A program made the position numbers and the translations under genes. The notes under the pieces were generated by a model. The model ran no database searches. It saw only the letters and a list, made by a program, of their open reading frames with translations, and was not told where the DNA came from. From Dallia pectoralis (lineage: Eukaryota > Chordata > Actinopteri > Esociformes > Umbridae), in assembly GCA_029465975.1 (NCBI GenBank), contig CM055730.1, positions 10,195,741 through 10,259,740 on the forward strand: a DNA stretch of 64,000 nt, read 5' to 3'. Below, piece after piece: positions 1 to 43,049 of the stretch (positions within the stretch are counted from its first letter, which is position 1; every line of letters begins with the position of its first letter).

Positions 1-70
1 TTGTTCTCTGTATGTTAATGCCTGTGAGCCTGTTGGTTAATGACACACGCCTGTTGTTATAGTAACTCAC

Positions 71-31245
<31,175 letters not shown>

Positions 31246-33600
31246 AGTGAAGAATTTGAGATGGAGAAGATGGGGCAGCCGGCATAGGTAAAGTTTGTTC
31301 TCAGATGTTTTTCAACTTTCACTTTTTCCTTTCCTTCCTGCTTTTTTAGAGGATCACTTACTCGCACAGACAACAAAATGCTGAGTTATTATATCCACTG
31401 TGCTGAAAAGGTTTACGAAGACCTGGAGGGAATTGTAAAAGAAAAGATAACAGGTTGGAATCGTTTCTAGCACATGCATGCTAGAACAGAACCAAACTCG
31501 CCCACGTTTGATTAACAACGAGATAAAAACATCTGGAAAGCATATTCATAGAAACGGTTTAATAATTTAAAGCAGACATTTGGAAAAATTGAATTGCATG
31601 TTGCACCAGGAAAAGCACGTTCACTTCTATGCAAATAAAAAGTGGTATCATGCATCTACTTGGTCGAGACACCAGCCACGTCCTTCAACTGTTGTTCAGT
31701 AAACTGGCCTAGTGAACCTGCAGTAAGTTATCGCCACAGTGTCCCTTTAAAGAAAGGAATGGCGCTGGACCTGCCATGCCAAGAAGGGCCCATATTTGGC
31801 CGGTCACACAACACCGTCACAAGTGCACAACAAAACACACCGCGTCAAAAAGCAAAGATCTGTGCAGTCTATACGCACATGATTATTACAATGTAGCTAA
31901 CGATCTGCAACATGACATGTCACCTGCTCCATGAAACAATGCATGCATGCAAAATAATATATGTATCACCCAATATCCATGGCACCGGAATATGGTATCT
32001 ATTGTCATTTTTAAGACTAACCGCAAAATTAAAATCCGCAAAGTAAATGAACACACATACACGGACTGGGCTCGTGGGCTGCTTCTTTTCCGCACGAGTT
32101 AAGGGACGGAAGCCAAACATGTAGTAGCAATTTATTTTTACACTTGCCCGAATGTCCCAAAAATACTATTTGACATTCGTTCCAATCGACGGCAGACCAG
32201 GCTATTCGCGAAAGTCACGAATAATTATGCGTTGTTGTGCATTTGATTTACACGTCGACTTTAAACGGCAGCAGCTCGAATACTTTACATACCAGAGAGC
32301 GACAGATGGACTGTCTGACATGCTAATAATACTCCACTCCATTGGCTCCCCTCGGAAATATGGCTGATGGGCTCCTTTCCTTTACAACGCTGCTACACTG
32401 GCACAATATAGTAACACTGGTTCATCAAGCACCCTTTGATAGTGATGTGCGCCTGCAGCCATGCTGATTAGAGCCCAGTTTAAAGCGTAATAATCCCTCT
32501 GGTATCAGTCCATCCGAGGCAGCCCTCGCTCTCTCTCTCCCAGACGGTCTCGGATCCGCTCAGCTCTCTGGACTGAAGGGTCATCGGGAAAACCAGGAAT
32601 GGAGCAGGTATGCATGTGTCATGTCTATTTGGTCGTGTCCAACTGCAACCGGACGACCCGTATATAAGACAACACAAGTGTCTCTGTACATTCGGCTTTA
32701 TCAACATGAATGCATGTTTTACAAATGTGTAATAACAACACATTAAATACACTATAACCTCGTTGGCACACTTGCTATATAACAACGTGTATCTAAGTAT
32801 TCTAATGTTTCTCTAAAGTTGACGTGTCGTTATTAATTGACACATTTATTGTTTTATTACACCCTTTCTATAATCTAGTACCAGTTGCGTCATGTTCTCG
32901 CGACAGTTCACGAACTTCACGTAGGAGAGCAGTCAGAGCACAGAAAACACACGTGCCTCTATAAACAAATGTAACACGGTGGGGCAGTTAAATGATTTTA
33001 TTGCAGTTTGTCAAATCACTTTTGGCCATTTATTAGCGACGCGTGACTCGCGACTATAGTGGCCGAAAACTGAACTCGCGGACGGGTTTAGTAACCGGGT
33101 CAACCAGGAAGAGACGAGGTCAGCATGCAATGCTGCAGATTGTAGCGAGATAGCCTCGGTTGTGCTACAGATAGTAGCGAGATAGCCTCGGTTGTGCAAC
33201 GCGTCGGCTTTTGTGACTGCGTTGACCTTGCAGCAGTAGGTAAGATGTCTCCGAGTGAGTTAGCTAGCATTCATGCATGTGTGATCTGTTTATTCCGGAC
33301 TGGGCATCTACTTGGCTCACTAGCTAATCTATCTGCTAACTTGATAGCTCGAGTATTATGACAGCTACTAGCCAGTTAGTACATTCACCTCTAAGGATAC
33401 ATGGAAGTTAGCTCTATCTGTTTTGATACGTAACTAGCTCAGTTAGAAACCTGGCTATGGCAAACAATTGCTTGATTGTGCTTTGTTTCACTGATCAACT
33501 GCAACAATCAATAGGGTTGTTTATTGTGTGTGTCCCATGACAGAATGTCACTCATTGTCAGTTTGTTGGCGGTATGATGATAATGCATTGACTAGCTATA
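31246..33600. promoter_or_regulatory. Divergent tet1/slc25a16 intergenic region with CpG-containing stretch
   Basis: The tet1 ATG (31245) and slc25a16 ATG (34577) are 3.3 kb apart and point away from each other. Positions 32880-33245 are visibly CpG-richer than the surroundings (CTCGCGACAG, GCGACGCGTGACTCGCGAC). They end with a donor-like GCAGTAG|GTAAGATG at about 33239 that could close a non-coding slc25a16 first exon. Promoter function is inferred; no TATA box or tet1 first exon was identified. Confidence 0.4.
33137..33200. repeat. 32-bp tandem duplication in putative promoter
   Basis: Two adjoining 32-bp copies share GTAGCGAGATAGCCTCGGTT and differ at about three positions. Confidence 0.9.
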
Positions 33601-34239
33601 CACTGATAGGCCAAAACATTATGACCAAATAACGTTGATCATCTCCTAGCGAGGGTACATGTCAAGGTCCTGGGTAGATTAGATGGTACACGAACAATCA
33701 GTTATTGTGGGCAACGTGTTGGGTGCAGGAGTAAAGACCAAAGTGACATTTGACAAGGGCCAAATTGGTATGGTCGAGGGACGTCTCGGTCAGATCATCT
33801 CTGAAACTGGCAACAGGGTGTTGGACGAGGGCTATCTCATCTGGTCCAGACCAACAAAAGGTCTACTGTGGCACAAGTTACAGAAAATGTTAATGATGGT
33901 TATGGGAGGATCGTGTCACAAAACACTGCATCGCACCCTGCTGTGTCTGGGGTCAGGTCAAAGTGCCCATGCTCACTGCAAAAGCGCTTACAATTGACAC
34001 GCAAGCATGGGAACTGGACCTTTCGAGCAGTAGAGCAAAGTTACCTGGTATGATATGTCCGGTTTTATTATTATTATTTTTTTACATCACGTGAACATCC
34101 GTGTACATGTGCCTTGTTTAGCTGGGTAAGGTGTGGCACCAGGATGCACTGTGTGTTCTGCTGGCAAACCCTGAGACGCAGCTGCTTTCGGGGCTTGCGG
34201 AGGACAGCATATTAGGCGTAATGTTTTGGCTCATCAGTG
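33601..34239 (+). mobile_element. Tc1-like transposon, internally deleted, with TIRs and TA duplication
   Basis: Inverted ends CACTGATAGGCCAAAACATT and (inverted) CACTGATGAGCCAAAACATT are flanked by TA at 33599-33600 and 34240-34241. A degenerate transposase N-terminal part can be read (FDKGQIGMVEGRLGQIISET). The middle and C-terminal parts, including the catalytic core, are missing. Confidence 0.93.
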
Positions 34240-34576
34240 TATAACGCCGTTCTACCAAGGCACTTCCAGACACATCAGTAGGGGAAAACGTCACCAAAAT
34301 GTTGACCACAGTACAGTATAGTGAAGTGGAGAGGTGAAGAGGGTATTAAGACCAGAGGGTAGTACCTCCCACTGGCCCGCCAACATCCTGGGAGCTTACT
34401 GCGCCGACCTCGTTTAGCTTCAGAGGCGAGCCAGCAGTAGGATGCATGGGGCCATACTGCAGCTGATGTTGACTGATATTGCATGTTTATAGCGGGCAGG
34501 AATTTAATTATGCATTTATTTATTTTTTTATGGGATAGTTATGGGTTCATTAGGGTCCTGATTGAGCCAACGCGTC

Positions 34577-34673
34577 ATGGCAACAGAGGCTGCGGTCTCC
34601 ACCACTGGTCATCCAGAGATCCCCAGCCACCCCCAGGGGGACTATCAGTTTGTCCGTTCCTTTGTAGCGGGAG
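34577..34673 (+). CDS. slc25a16: slc25a16 exon 1 (coding)
   Basis: ATGGCAACAGAGG start and a short variable tail, then the start of carrier repeat 1 (QFVRSFVAGG). Donor GGGAG|GTAAGG, phase 1. Confidence 0.92.
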
Positions 34674-37600
34674 GTAAGGGAAATTCACCACCGATTATTC
34701 AGCAGAACTGCTATACTGAATACACTATTCAAGTGACAAAATGCCCTGGTTCTGGTGTGTAGGCATACGTGATGTCCAGAACTTGAGCTGAATGACGAAT
34801 AGTGTTTATGTGCTGGTTTCACAGATCCAGAATTAGCCAGCTTCCCTTGAACCTGGATTTAAATGTGTTCTCAATGTGACAGGGATCTGGAAGAATGTAC
34901 ACTAAATGTGAGGGTTTTTATTCTCGTAGAAATATATAAATGCAGTAACTGGGGAAGCCAAAATATTGTCAATAATTGTTACTACATTATTATCCATCTG
35001 CTAGTTATGGTGGTGTTATTACTTTGTATCGATTCAGATATTCAACATGGAAATACAATTATCTGTTCAACATCATATAACACACGTTCCCGTTCCAACA
35101 TGTTTATTTTGCAGATAATTTCCTGCATATTAATAAAATGTCTATTTGACACAAATGTGCTGATGTTGATGTCTGGATGAGTTTAGGTGTGGCTGGATGC
35201 TGTGCCAAATCCACCATCGCTCCTCTGGACAGAGTAAAGATCTTATTTCAAGCTCACAGCCCCCACTACAAAGACCTGGGTAAAATCTGGTGAACACTGG
35301 CTCATTTGAGTTTGTAGTTTTGTAGCATGTGTCTGTGATTTTTTTGTGTGTTTGTTTGCTTTATCAATCTGAGATGTGTTCATTCTCTCGTTTCTCTGTC
35401 TCTCTGCTCCTCTCATCTTCTAGGAGTGCTAGCCACTCTCCGTGCAGTGCCAAAGAAAGAGGGCTACGTTGGCCTGTATAAAGGCAATGGGGCCATGATG
35501 GTCAGGATATTCCCCTATGGAGCCATCCAGTTCATGGCCTTCGACAAGTACAAGACATTTCTCAGTAAACGCCTGGGCATCTCTGGACACATTCACCGGC
35601 TCATGGCAGGTTCAATGGCAGGTGATGGAAAATATGTGTGGGCAGAATGCCTTTTTGCCCGCCAGGAAGAGACAATCCATAAAACACCACATGGAGGACT
35701 GGGAATGCACAAACCATCCTTTATTTGCTCTTGTGTTCTCAATAAGTTTGTCAAAACAACGCAATTTGTAATTTGTTTACCATTTCAACTGCGCTGTTGT
35801 TTTTGTTGTGTTGTTGATCAGGGATGACGGCGGTGATATGTACATACCCCCTGGATGTGATTAGAGCTCGTCTGGCGTACCAAGTCAAAGGACATCATCG
35901 TTACACCGGCATCATCAACGCCTTCCACACAATATACATAAAGGTAGTGTTTTCTCACATGTTCTGTTCTGGTCTATCATTTATCTGTTTCTACTGACGG
36001 CTGGACTGGACCAGAGTTTAAGAACTCAATGTCTGTTTATTTGATACATGTTACACCGCGAGCGTAGCTGGTGCGTCTACACGATTAAACATCTCTTCCA
36101 ATACCTTTATCTTTTGCCCACAAGCGTAGCAGACGTGACACAGATGCACGAAAACACCGTCATGTTCTATCATATGTTCGCAAACACTCAGCTGTTTAGA
36201 ACCGTGTGAAAATCACTACAATATCTCTCTACTTGGTGCTTTCTGTTCATCTCCCGTTATTGACACTTTCTATTTAAGGAAGGAGGCATCCAAGGCTTCT
36301 ACAAGGGGCTGACTCCCACCCTAATAGGCATGGCTCCATACGCAGGTGACAGCACAGCCGCACACCATACACACATTATATGAGCCCACAAACCATATTC
36401 CAGGTGTCGGTTAGCCAGCACTCTGGAATAAAGGTCATTCCGCCACACAGTGAGGACATGTTCACCCAGCACAGCCAGAAGAGGACTGGCCACCCCTCAG
36501 AGCCTGGTTCCTTTCTGGGTTTCTTTCCATCAGGGAGTCTTTCCTAGGTGCTGTGTGTCTCAACTTATTGATGTGTCCTCTGTCGGGTTTCAGGCTGGGT
36601 GTTTGTGAAAGAACTCTGTGACAACTCTTTCTGGACACATTAATGTAATGGTCTTCTGCTCTCAATCTCTCTCTCCAGGGTTCTCCTTCTTTACTTTTGG
36701 CACGTTGAAGAGTCTCGGTCTAGCGCACTTTCCTGAGCTGCTTGGGCGGCCGTCCTCGGACAATCCGGACGTGCTAGTCCTGAAGACGCATGTGAACCTG
36801 CTGTGTGGAGGAGTGGCTGGGGCTATCGCACAGACAATATCGTAGGTTGAATAACTGAATTAATGCCTGTTGAATTGAGACTGATTGGATTTACAGACAT
36901 ACATCTGTCAATTTGTCAGTGTTGTCGTGATTGAGTTTTTTGGATAGATTCGTTAGTTAAATTATGTTGTTGATTGACCGGACCTGCTTCTCCTCTCTAC
37001 CTCCTCCTCCCAGCTACCCTCTGGATGTTGCCCGGAGAAGAATGCAGTTAGGTGTGGTGCTTCCTGACTCGGACAAATGTCTGTAAGTGGCACTATCTTT
37101 CCCTTCTGCCTAGAACTCTAGATTCCTTTCCATATAATTTAGTTCATTTTGATCTCTACGGCAAAATGGGCTGTTTGAATACTTTGTCGTGGTGTGCATT
37201 CTCGAATCCTAAGCCTTGTTATGTCCTCTAGAGGACTATTGCAGCACAACATGAAGACTTTTAACTCTGTTGTAGTGTGTACCATTTATACTCTCCACCT
37301 GACACCGTCCTTCTACAATTTATCTGTTCAATAACAATTTAAAACAAATCTTCTTGCAGTGATTGGTTGTTCAGGGTAAATATACTCTCCTCAGAAAACT
37401 AATCTGTACAATTAGTGACAGAGAAATAGGGTTGACCAAAAAATCATATAGTGCTATGTTTAAAATGTTCAGTATATTCAGTATTTCTTTTATTTTTATG
37501 TTGTAATAGGGACAGCTTATGGTTATTTACTTCGACAGTGAAGTCTGCCTTGTGGCTTTTTATTTTGCACAGAACCCACTACTATTCTATGATGATGTTA

Positions 37601-38604
37601 CAAGGTCTGGATTATATAGCTTTCCAAATTCAAAGATTGCACATATTTCCACAACTGCTTTCAGCTAGTGTTATGAATTTGAAACCATGTCCAAACATTG
37701 GAGGACGCCTCCTTCTGTTTAACAAGTTGTTTATGTTATTGGGGAAACTGAAGAAAAAAACTGAAACCCCTGTGTTGAAATTGGTATATAATTATAGTTA
37801 CTCTCCTCGATTATATAATGAATAAATGTTGTGATAATAATCCCTATAAAACCTAGCGGTAAAACCCCAGTGCCTCGCTTTGCATCATTCCAATATTTAT
37901 TTCTCTCAGGGGATTTTTAGATCTTCCTCAAATAACTTTGTTTGGGCTTTCACCACCCCTGCATTTTCATATGTCTGTAAATCTCTTCAGCACAAGGTGA
38001 CCTTTGCCAACACATTTGCATCACTTAACTTTACAAAAAATTTGCTGGCTAAATATAGGCAAACAAATTGCTGAAAGTCACCTAGTCTTAGAGGTATTGC
38101 CACAGTTATTCCCATGGTGACGTGTTATAAGCCTAGAGGAAACACAGAGTGTATTTAGTAATACATAAAAAATCCCCTCTGATCGCAACTTGCTACCAGA
38201 TTTCATGGTGACCGCATAGTGCTTTATGACAATGCCAAATATGGTATTGCCCAGCACAAGTACAGTACAACGAAATGCAGTAGTGGCACCGCTTGTACCG
38301 GTCGTTTGTTCTGTCAGGTCCAAACTGACATGGACAACTGTTGTGTTTATTAACATGCAGTACTGACAAATATGATTATTTACAAAGCGACGGACACTGG
38401 GAGGCTAACATCTGTGTTTGTGTTCCTACATGTCTCCTGCTATCTAGAACTCTGACCAAGACTCTGAAGTATGTGTACAGCCAGTATGGGGTGAAGAAGG
38501 GTCTGTACAGAGGCCTGTCTCTTAACTACATCCGCTGTGTGCCTTCACAAGCCGTGGCCTTCACCACCTATGAGTTCATGAAGCAAACCCTGTACCTCAA
38601 CTAA
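34577..38604 (+). CDS. slc25a16: slc25a16, mitochondrial carrier (CoA/Graves disease carrier family)
   Basis: Inner-mitochondrial-membrane carrier; SLC25A16 and yeast Leu5 are linked to coenzyme A accumulation in the matrix. Exons: 34577-34673, 35187-35279, 35424-35621, 35822-35943, 36279-36345, 36679-36841, 37014-37082 and 38448-38604 (966 nt, 321 codons), all GT-AG and in phase. The three carrier repeats each show the signature PLDxxR/K: P45-L-D-R-V-K, P139-L-D-V-I-R and P249-L-D-V-A-R. Family-specific sequences include KGNGAMMVRIFPYGAIQFMA, FSFFTFGTLKSLGL and LLCGGVAGAIAQTISYPLDV, and the end is MKQTLYLN. Human SLC25A16 is 332 residues; the difference is mostly in the N-terminal tail. The start is the first ATG in frame with the carrier. 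Head to head with tet1, as in human. Confidence 0.96.
35187..35279 (+). CDS. slc25a16: slc25a16 exon 2
   Basis: Acceptor GAGTTTAG. Encodes GVAGCCAKSTIAPLDRVKIL and contains the first carrier signature. Donor CTGG|GTAAAA. Confidence 0.94.
35424..35621 (+). CDS. slc25a16: slc25a16 exon 3
   Basis: Acceptor CATCTTCTAG. Encodes VPKKEGYVGLYKGNGAMMVR through HRLMAGSMA. Donor GGCAG|GTGATG. Confidence 0.94.
35822..35943 (+). CDS. slc25a16: slc25a16 exon 4
   Basis: Acceptor TTGATCAG. Encodes GMTAVICTYPLDVIRARLAY with the second carrier signature. Donor ATAAAG|GTAGTG. Confidence 0.94.
36279..36345 (+). CDS. slc25a16: slc25a16 exon 5
   Basis: Acceptor CTATTTAAG. Encodes EGGIQGFYKGLTPTLIGMAP then YA. 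Donor CGCAG|GTGACA. Confidence 0.94.
36481..36640 (+). mobile_element. L2-like LINE 3' fragment in slc25a16 intron 5
   Basis: The segment GGCCACCCCTCAGAGCCTGG and the following ~150 bp match the 3' UTR of the LINE at 17400-17520. Fragment only, no coding part. Confidence 0.75.
36679..36841 (+). CDS. slc25a16: slc25a16 exon 6
   Basis: Acceptor CTCTCTCCAG. Encodes FSFFTFGTLKSLGLAHFPEL through GGVAGAIAQTI. Donor ATATC|GTAGGT, phase 2. Confidence 0.94.
37014..37082 (+). CDS. slc25a16: slc25a16 exon 7
   Basis: Acceptor CCTCCTCCCAG. Encodes YPLDVARRRMQLGVVLPDSD then KC, containing the third carrier signature. Donor TGTCT|GTAAGT. Confidence 0.94.
38448..38604 (+). CDS. slc25a16: slc25a16 exon 8 with stop
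   Basis: Acceptor TGCTATCTAG. Encodes TLTKTLKYVYSQYGVKKGLY to MKQTLYLN and TAA at 38602-38604. The preceding 1.4-kb intron shows no other feature. Confidence 0.95.
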
Positions 38605-39331
38605 TCCACCAGTTTGTCTCCATTCGTCAGTTCTGCATCGCCAAAGTTGGGTTCAGTAGTCAGAAACATTGTTAAATGTTCCAAAAGTGTTGAAACATCC
38701 TGACCAGGGAGGGTTTGCTTGTGCTATATGTTTCGAGAACCTTTAGCAACCTCCGTGAATACCTTCTGCAAAAATGTGACCGGCGAAATAATTGATTTGA
38801 CACGGTCCCTCAAATATCGTTTAGTCAATGCGTTCATTAATTCTAGGAAACATGCTCTTTATACAATCTGGTGGTCGTGGCGATGGTTGCTCAGCAACTG
38901 CAGGGACTGTGGGAGGGCCGAGTAAGACTGAGAACAGGCCCCTATGGAAATGCCTCCTGTCTTAGAACATTTTTTTAACACATCAGCAATCATTGCCGTG
39001 GATACCTATAAACAATGCCACCATCACCCCTTCAATGGGATATTCATGGGCGATGTACCCATGACAACTGTTGTTTGTAATGCCACAGCAACGCAATGCT
39101 GTACATTGCCCACTGCTGGCTCCTTAGATGTCATCCAGCCAATGTCAAGGAGAAGACGGTCAACCAATCCAAGGTCTCTTTTTCCTCACGTTGCTAACGA
39201 ACATTGTTGTGAGTAAAAATCTAGACACAAAGCAATTTAAATGTGTAATGTGTTGATTATAATAGGACATGTCTAAGGAATCGAAAACTCCCTAATATTG
39301 GGTCGGATTTGCAGACGAAGCGGAAGTCCAG

Positions 39332-39394
39332 TCCTGGACAAAAGAAATCAAGCTCACGAACGTCTCCATTGAGCTGGATTTGTTTTGTCCAGGA
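39332..39394. repeat. Foldback, 24-bp arms, 15-nt loop
   Basis: The left arm TCCTGGACAAAAGAAATCAA and the right arm ending TTTGTTTTGTCCAGGA are inverted copies with about two mismatches. Probably a remnant of a hairpin-type MITE. Confidence 0.75.
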
Positions 39395-40267
39395 ATAACG
39401 TTAATCATATGTCCACAGCAATGACACATTGTGTTAATATACGTTTTGAAAAAATCCTGATTGGAATCGTGATAAAATCGAATCCCAAAAATCCTACATA
39501 TTTATTCTCGTCTACAAGTCCTACTGTCAAACATTAAAACGGGTTTGGTTTAAAATGTGTTTAATACATGCCGTTTCCATTCAGGGTTTAAGTGTGGGGT
39601 AAGTCATTTCTCTGCAGCAATGTGGTTCAACCAGGGGTATTAGGACTCCAGGGGGTAGTTGGCCTTTCCAAAGCGGATACTTGAAAACACTCATGACTCC
39701 GTAGGCACACTAGGGAAATGAACATTCAGGGGTACTTCAGGGGTTCTCCAAGAAGTTGTACACTAACTGAACATGGTTGGGAACCACTGTTCTACAGCAT
39801 AGATTTGGGGTCCAATGTTTTTCCTTAGGTTGTAAACAAGCTGCTGTTTTGTCTATCTACAACAAGGCTTAAATTGTTTAGCTGTATATCAATTATTAGA
39901 TATACAGTAGCGTACAGTCATACTTATGTTCCCAAGCTAGTTATGCAATTGACCTATCTAGAGAGGTTTTTAAAATGCTAGACATTTGTCTACAAGTCTG
40001 TGATATCCACCTTCCCCTGTGTGTCTTGCAGGGAGTCATTTTTTTTAGGGTGTTTAATAAGCTACTAAACTTGCGGCAACACTACATGGATGTGTCAGTG
40101 ACTTAGCAGACACTCCCCCAGAGCAACTGACAACCAGAGCAACTGACATAAGCAATTAGGGAAACGTTCTTGCTCATTGGCACTACAACATTTTTTTCCA
40201 ACTTGTTTGAACTTTAACCTTTCGTGCAGACTTTGCTCTTTAATAACATGGCCATTACCACCCACAC

Positions 40268-40460
40268 CAGTACTGATGCTTGCTACTGATGCTTGCTACT
40301 GATGCTTTCTACTGATGCTTGCTACTGATGCTTGCTACTGATGCTTGCTACTGATGCTTGCTACTGATGCTTGCTACTGATGCCTGCTACTGATGCTTGC
40401 TACTGATGCTTGCTACTGATGCTTGCTACTGATGCCTGCTACTGATGCTTGCTACTTTGT
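40268..40460. repeat. 13-bp tandem repeat, about 14 copies
   Basis: Units CTACTGATGCTTG with variants GCCTG and GCTTT. Confidence 0.95.
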
Positions 40461-43049
40461 AAGAGGTGCTTGCGTGTGTCCTTTAAGCGCTCAAATGGAA
40501 ACAAAGATCACGTATGCTCATTTGACTGTTTATTTTTGGAGGTCGTTGTGTGACTGTGGCCACACGGGGTCAGTATCGAGTCAGTTTACTCTCAACAAAC
40601 TTCTATAGCCTGATCTGGATGAAACAGGACATTACAGCGCTGAATACTCACTACCACTTGACGTTAGGATGTGTGCCATCGGTCTCTCCATGACCCCATG
40701 GCCGTGTTACTCAGTGTGACAGTGAGGTTTTACTGTTGGTTTGCATGTATATTGTGTAGAGTATTCTTGACGATAATCATAGTGTCTGAGTAAGATTGCT
40801 GACCTAGCATCAGTTATGCCTTATTGATCATCATGATCAAATAGGGTATTGATCTGATCCCAGTACTACTGCTCGGAGGTGCTTGAATATAGGCACTGTT
40901 CTTTCCTTGTGAAAACCAAATGGATATAAGAAACTAGTAAGTCAGATGTGTCATTTGCACGCCTACGAGTGTGTAGCCACAGTCTGAAGCCACATTTCTT
41001 TCCAATCTGGATTTCTCTGCACTGAACAAGTGACACAGGTAAAGACAAATCCCCATTAGTCAGCATTCACATTGCTTTCACCCAGCCTTTGTATTCAGAT
41101 AAATCCAGATGAAAGAGGACATACGATACGAGGATGCTTCTTAATAAACCATGTGGTGACACTGTGAAACCTTCCGAGATGCTGGATACACAAATATGTT
41201 CACCTCCCCCACCCAACTTTTATCCCGATTCATTCGTTCTTTTGGCGCCAGGAATCTTGTTCCAGGGATATTTTCTGCATATATAAATGGGATAAAACAT
41301 GGGGACACAAATTATTCTTACAGATACCATCTTTAAGAAATGTTGCCTACAGAAAGTGTCCCTGTTGAAACGTTTTTATTTGTTCTCACGTGTGAAATAT
41401 GGCTGTCTTATGTAAATGTCTTCAGTCCGTGTTATTGATTGTATTAACAATAGGAGTACCAGCAATGTCTTTCTTGAATGTACATGTCAATTTGTTCTGC
41501 TGTCAAACCGCTCTTGACTTGGCATCTACAGGTTGAACTCTAATATTTGTGATGTACCTCTGCCATCTCTATCAGTACATCATTTTATACAGAAGTAAAT
41601 GTTATGTGATTGAGCCAGGAATGGAAAACAATTCCATTCAAATGGCAGGGAACTAAAAACCCCAAAGCCAATGATGACAATTTGAATTGACAGTATACTT
41701 GCTAAATCTCAAAGGAACAGAGAGAAGCCTTGTTAGGAATTACATCTAAACACAGCAGATACTATCATTGTGTTACGTTCTACAGACACAGTATCAATAC
41801 CAGCCTTGTTAAAACAGACCCAATGTGGTGTCACTTTAACATTTTTAAATAGCATGTTATTTCAGGTGGTTGTCTTTAGGTGGTTTAGGTGGTATTTCAG
41901 GTGGTTTTGTCTTTAGATTAATGTCAAATGAATTCTGATATTGTGTGTTGATGATAAAAAAATTCAGGGAGTCATTTTGGTTTAGTTTAATAGACAAATA
42001 TTTTTTTCGGGGAATGACCTATCAATGACAAAATGCCCCTTTATGATTAACCAATTTTATTTATGTGTAAATTATTTTCAGTTTTGCTTGTTTTCTTTTT
42101 ATTAATTATAAAAGAAAAAATGTAAAAAAATGCGTTTGTTGTTGTGTTAGGTTGAGTCGACGTAAAGGTTAAACTTGTCATTACTGTTCGTATGAATCAA
42201 TCACAGAGGTAATGTTATCCTGAATAATAGTACAGATGTTGCAGTCCCCACTCCAGTCACTGTAACAGGGCCTGTGCAGTTCACACAACTGTCTGAAACG
42301 TTGAGCTAATATTGCTCCATAACATCTAGCCATTTCATTCCTCTGTGGTTTAAAGTTGTTTGCAACTTACCTAAAAACACCCTTCTGTCACACTGTTGCA
42401 CACAACGTACAGTGGATGACAGTTTGGGGCAGACTTGACCATCTGGCCTGCGGATAAATGTATGTGCATGGTGAAGATTTTGGTTTACTCCTCCAAAAGG
42501 TGCCAGAAGAATGGGCATCCATTTTAGTGAATTCACTGCTTAGTTCATGGTTGCATAAGTATTCTAATATTGGCTAAATACAGTTGGAACAAACATGGTT
42601 TCCAGTTTTATTTCCATAAATTTAATTAATGCTTTTGGACAACATTGAGGTTTAGTAACTGGAACGTTTAGCACAAAAAGCTTTGCCGAACGTTTTAAGA
42701 GACAGGAAGCGTCTGAGCTTTCCTGAGATTTTCTAGAAATTTCCAGTACCTTTCCTGGTGCATTTCAGTCACTGATGCAAATCTAGTTTGTGGTTAGCCA
42801 TTAAATTATTCATAGTGTCTTATTGTGTTATAACAAGATGATGAAATGTATACCTGCTGGGACATGTCCAATGCTCGTTGATAATTAGGATGAGTGCAGT
42901 TTTGGATATCAGGGGGCTTCTTTGGCACTGTTTGTCGACATAAAGCCAATCTTGCTTGTATTATTTTGGTGGTTAAAATCGTTAGTGTTAAATGGATCCC
43001 GTTTTCAACTGCGCTTTCATTTAGCAGAAAGGCTCCTTATAAATAAAGT

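Larger units (their letters stand above)
38605..43049. other. Intergenic region downstream of slc25a16
   Basis: Holds the slc25a16 3' UTR (poly(A) site not fixed; ATTAAA near 39534 is a weak candidate), a foldback at 39332-39394, an old repeat remnant around 39590-39800 ending GGTTGGGAACCACTG, and a 13-bp repeat at 40268-40460. No gene was recognised; short open frames here have no visible similarity. Confidence 0.6.

Noticed and set aside
38944..39216. 90-residue frame after slc25a16
   Set aside because: No family similarity and no splice context; lies in the downstream region.
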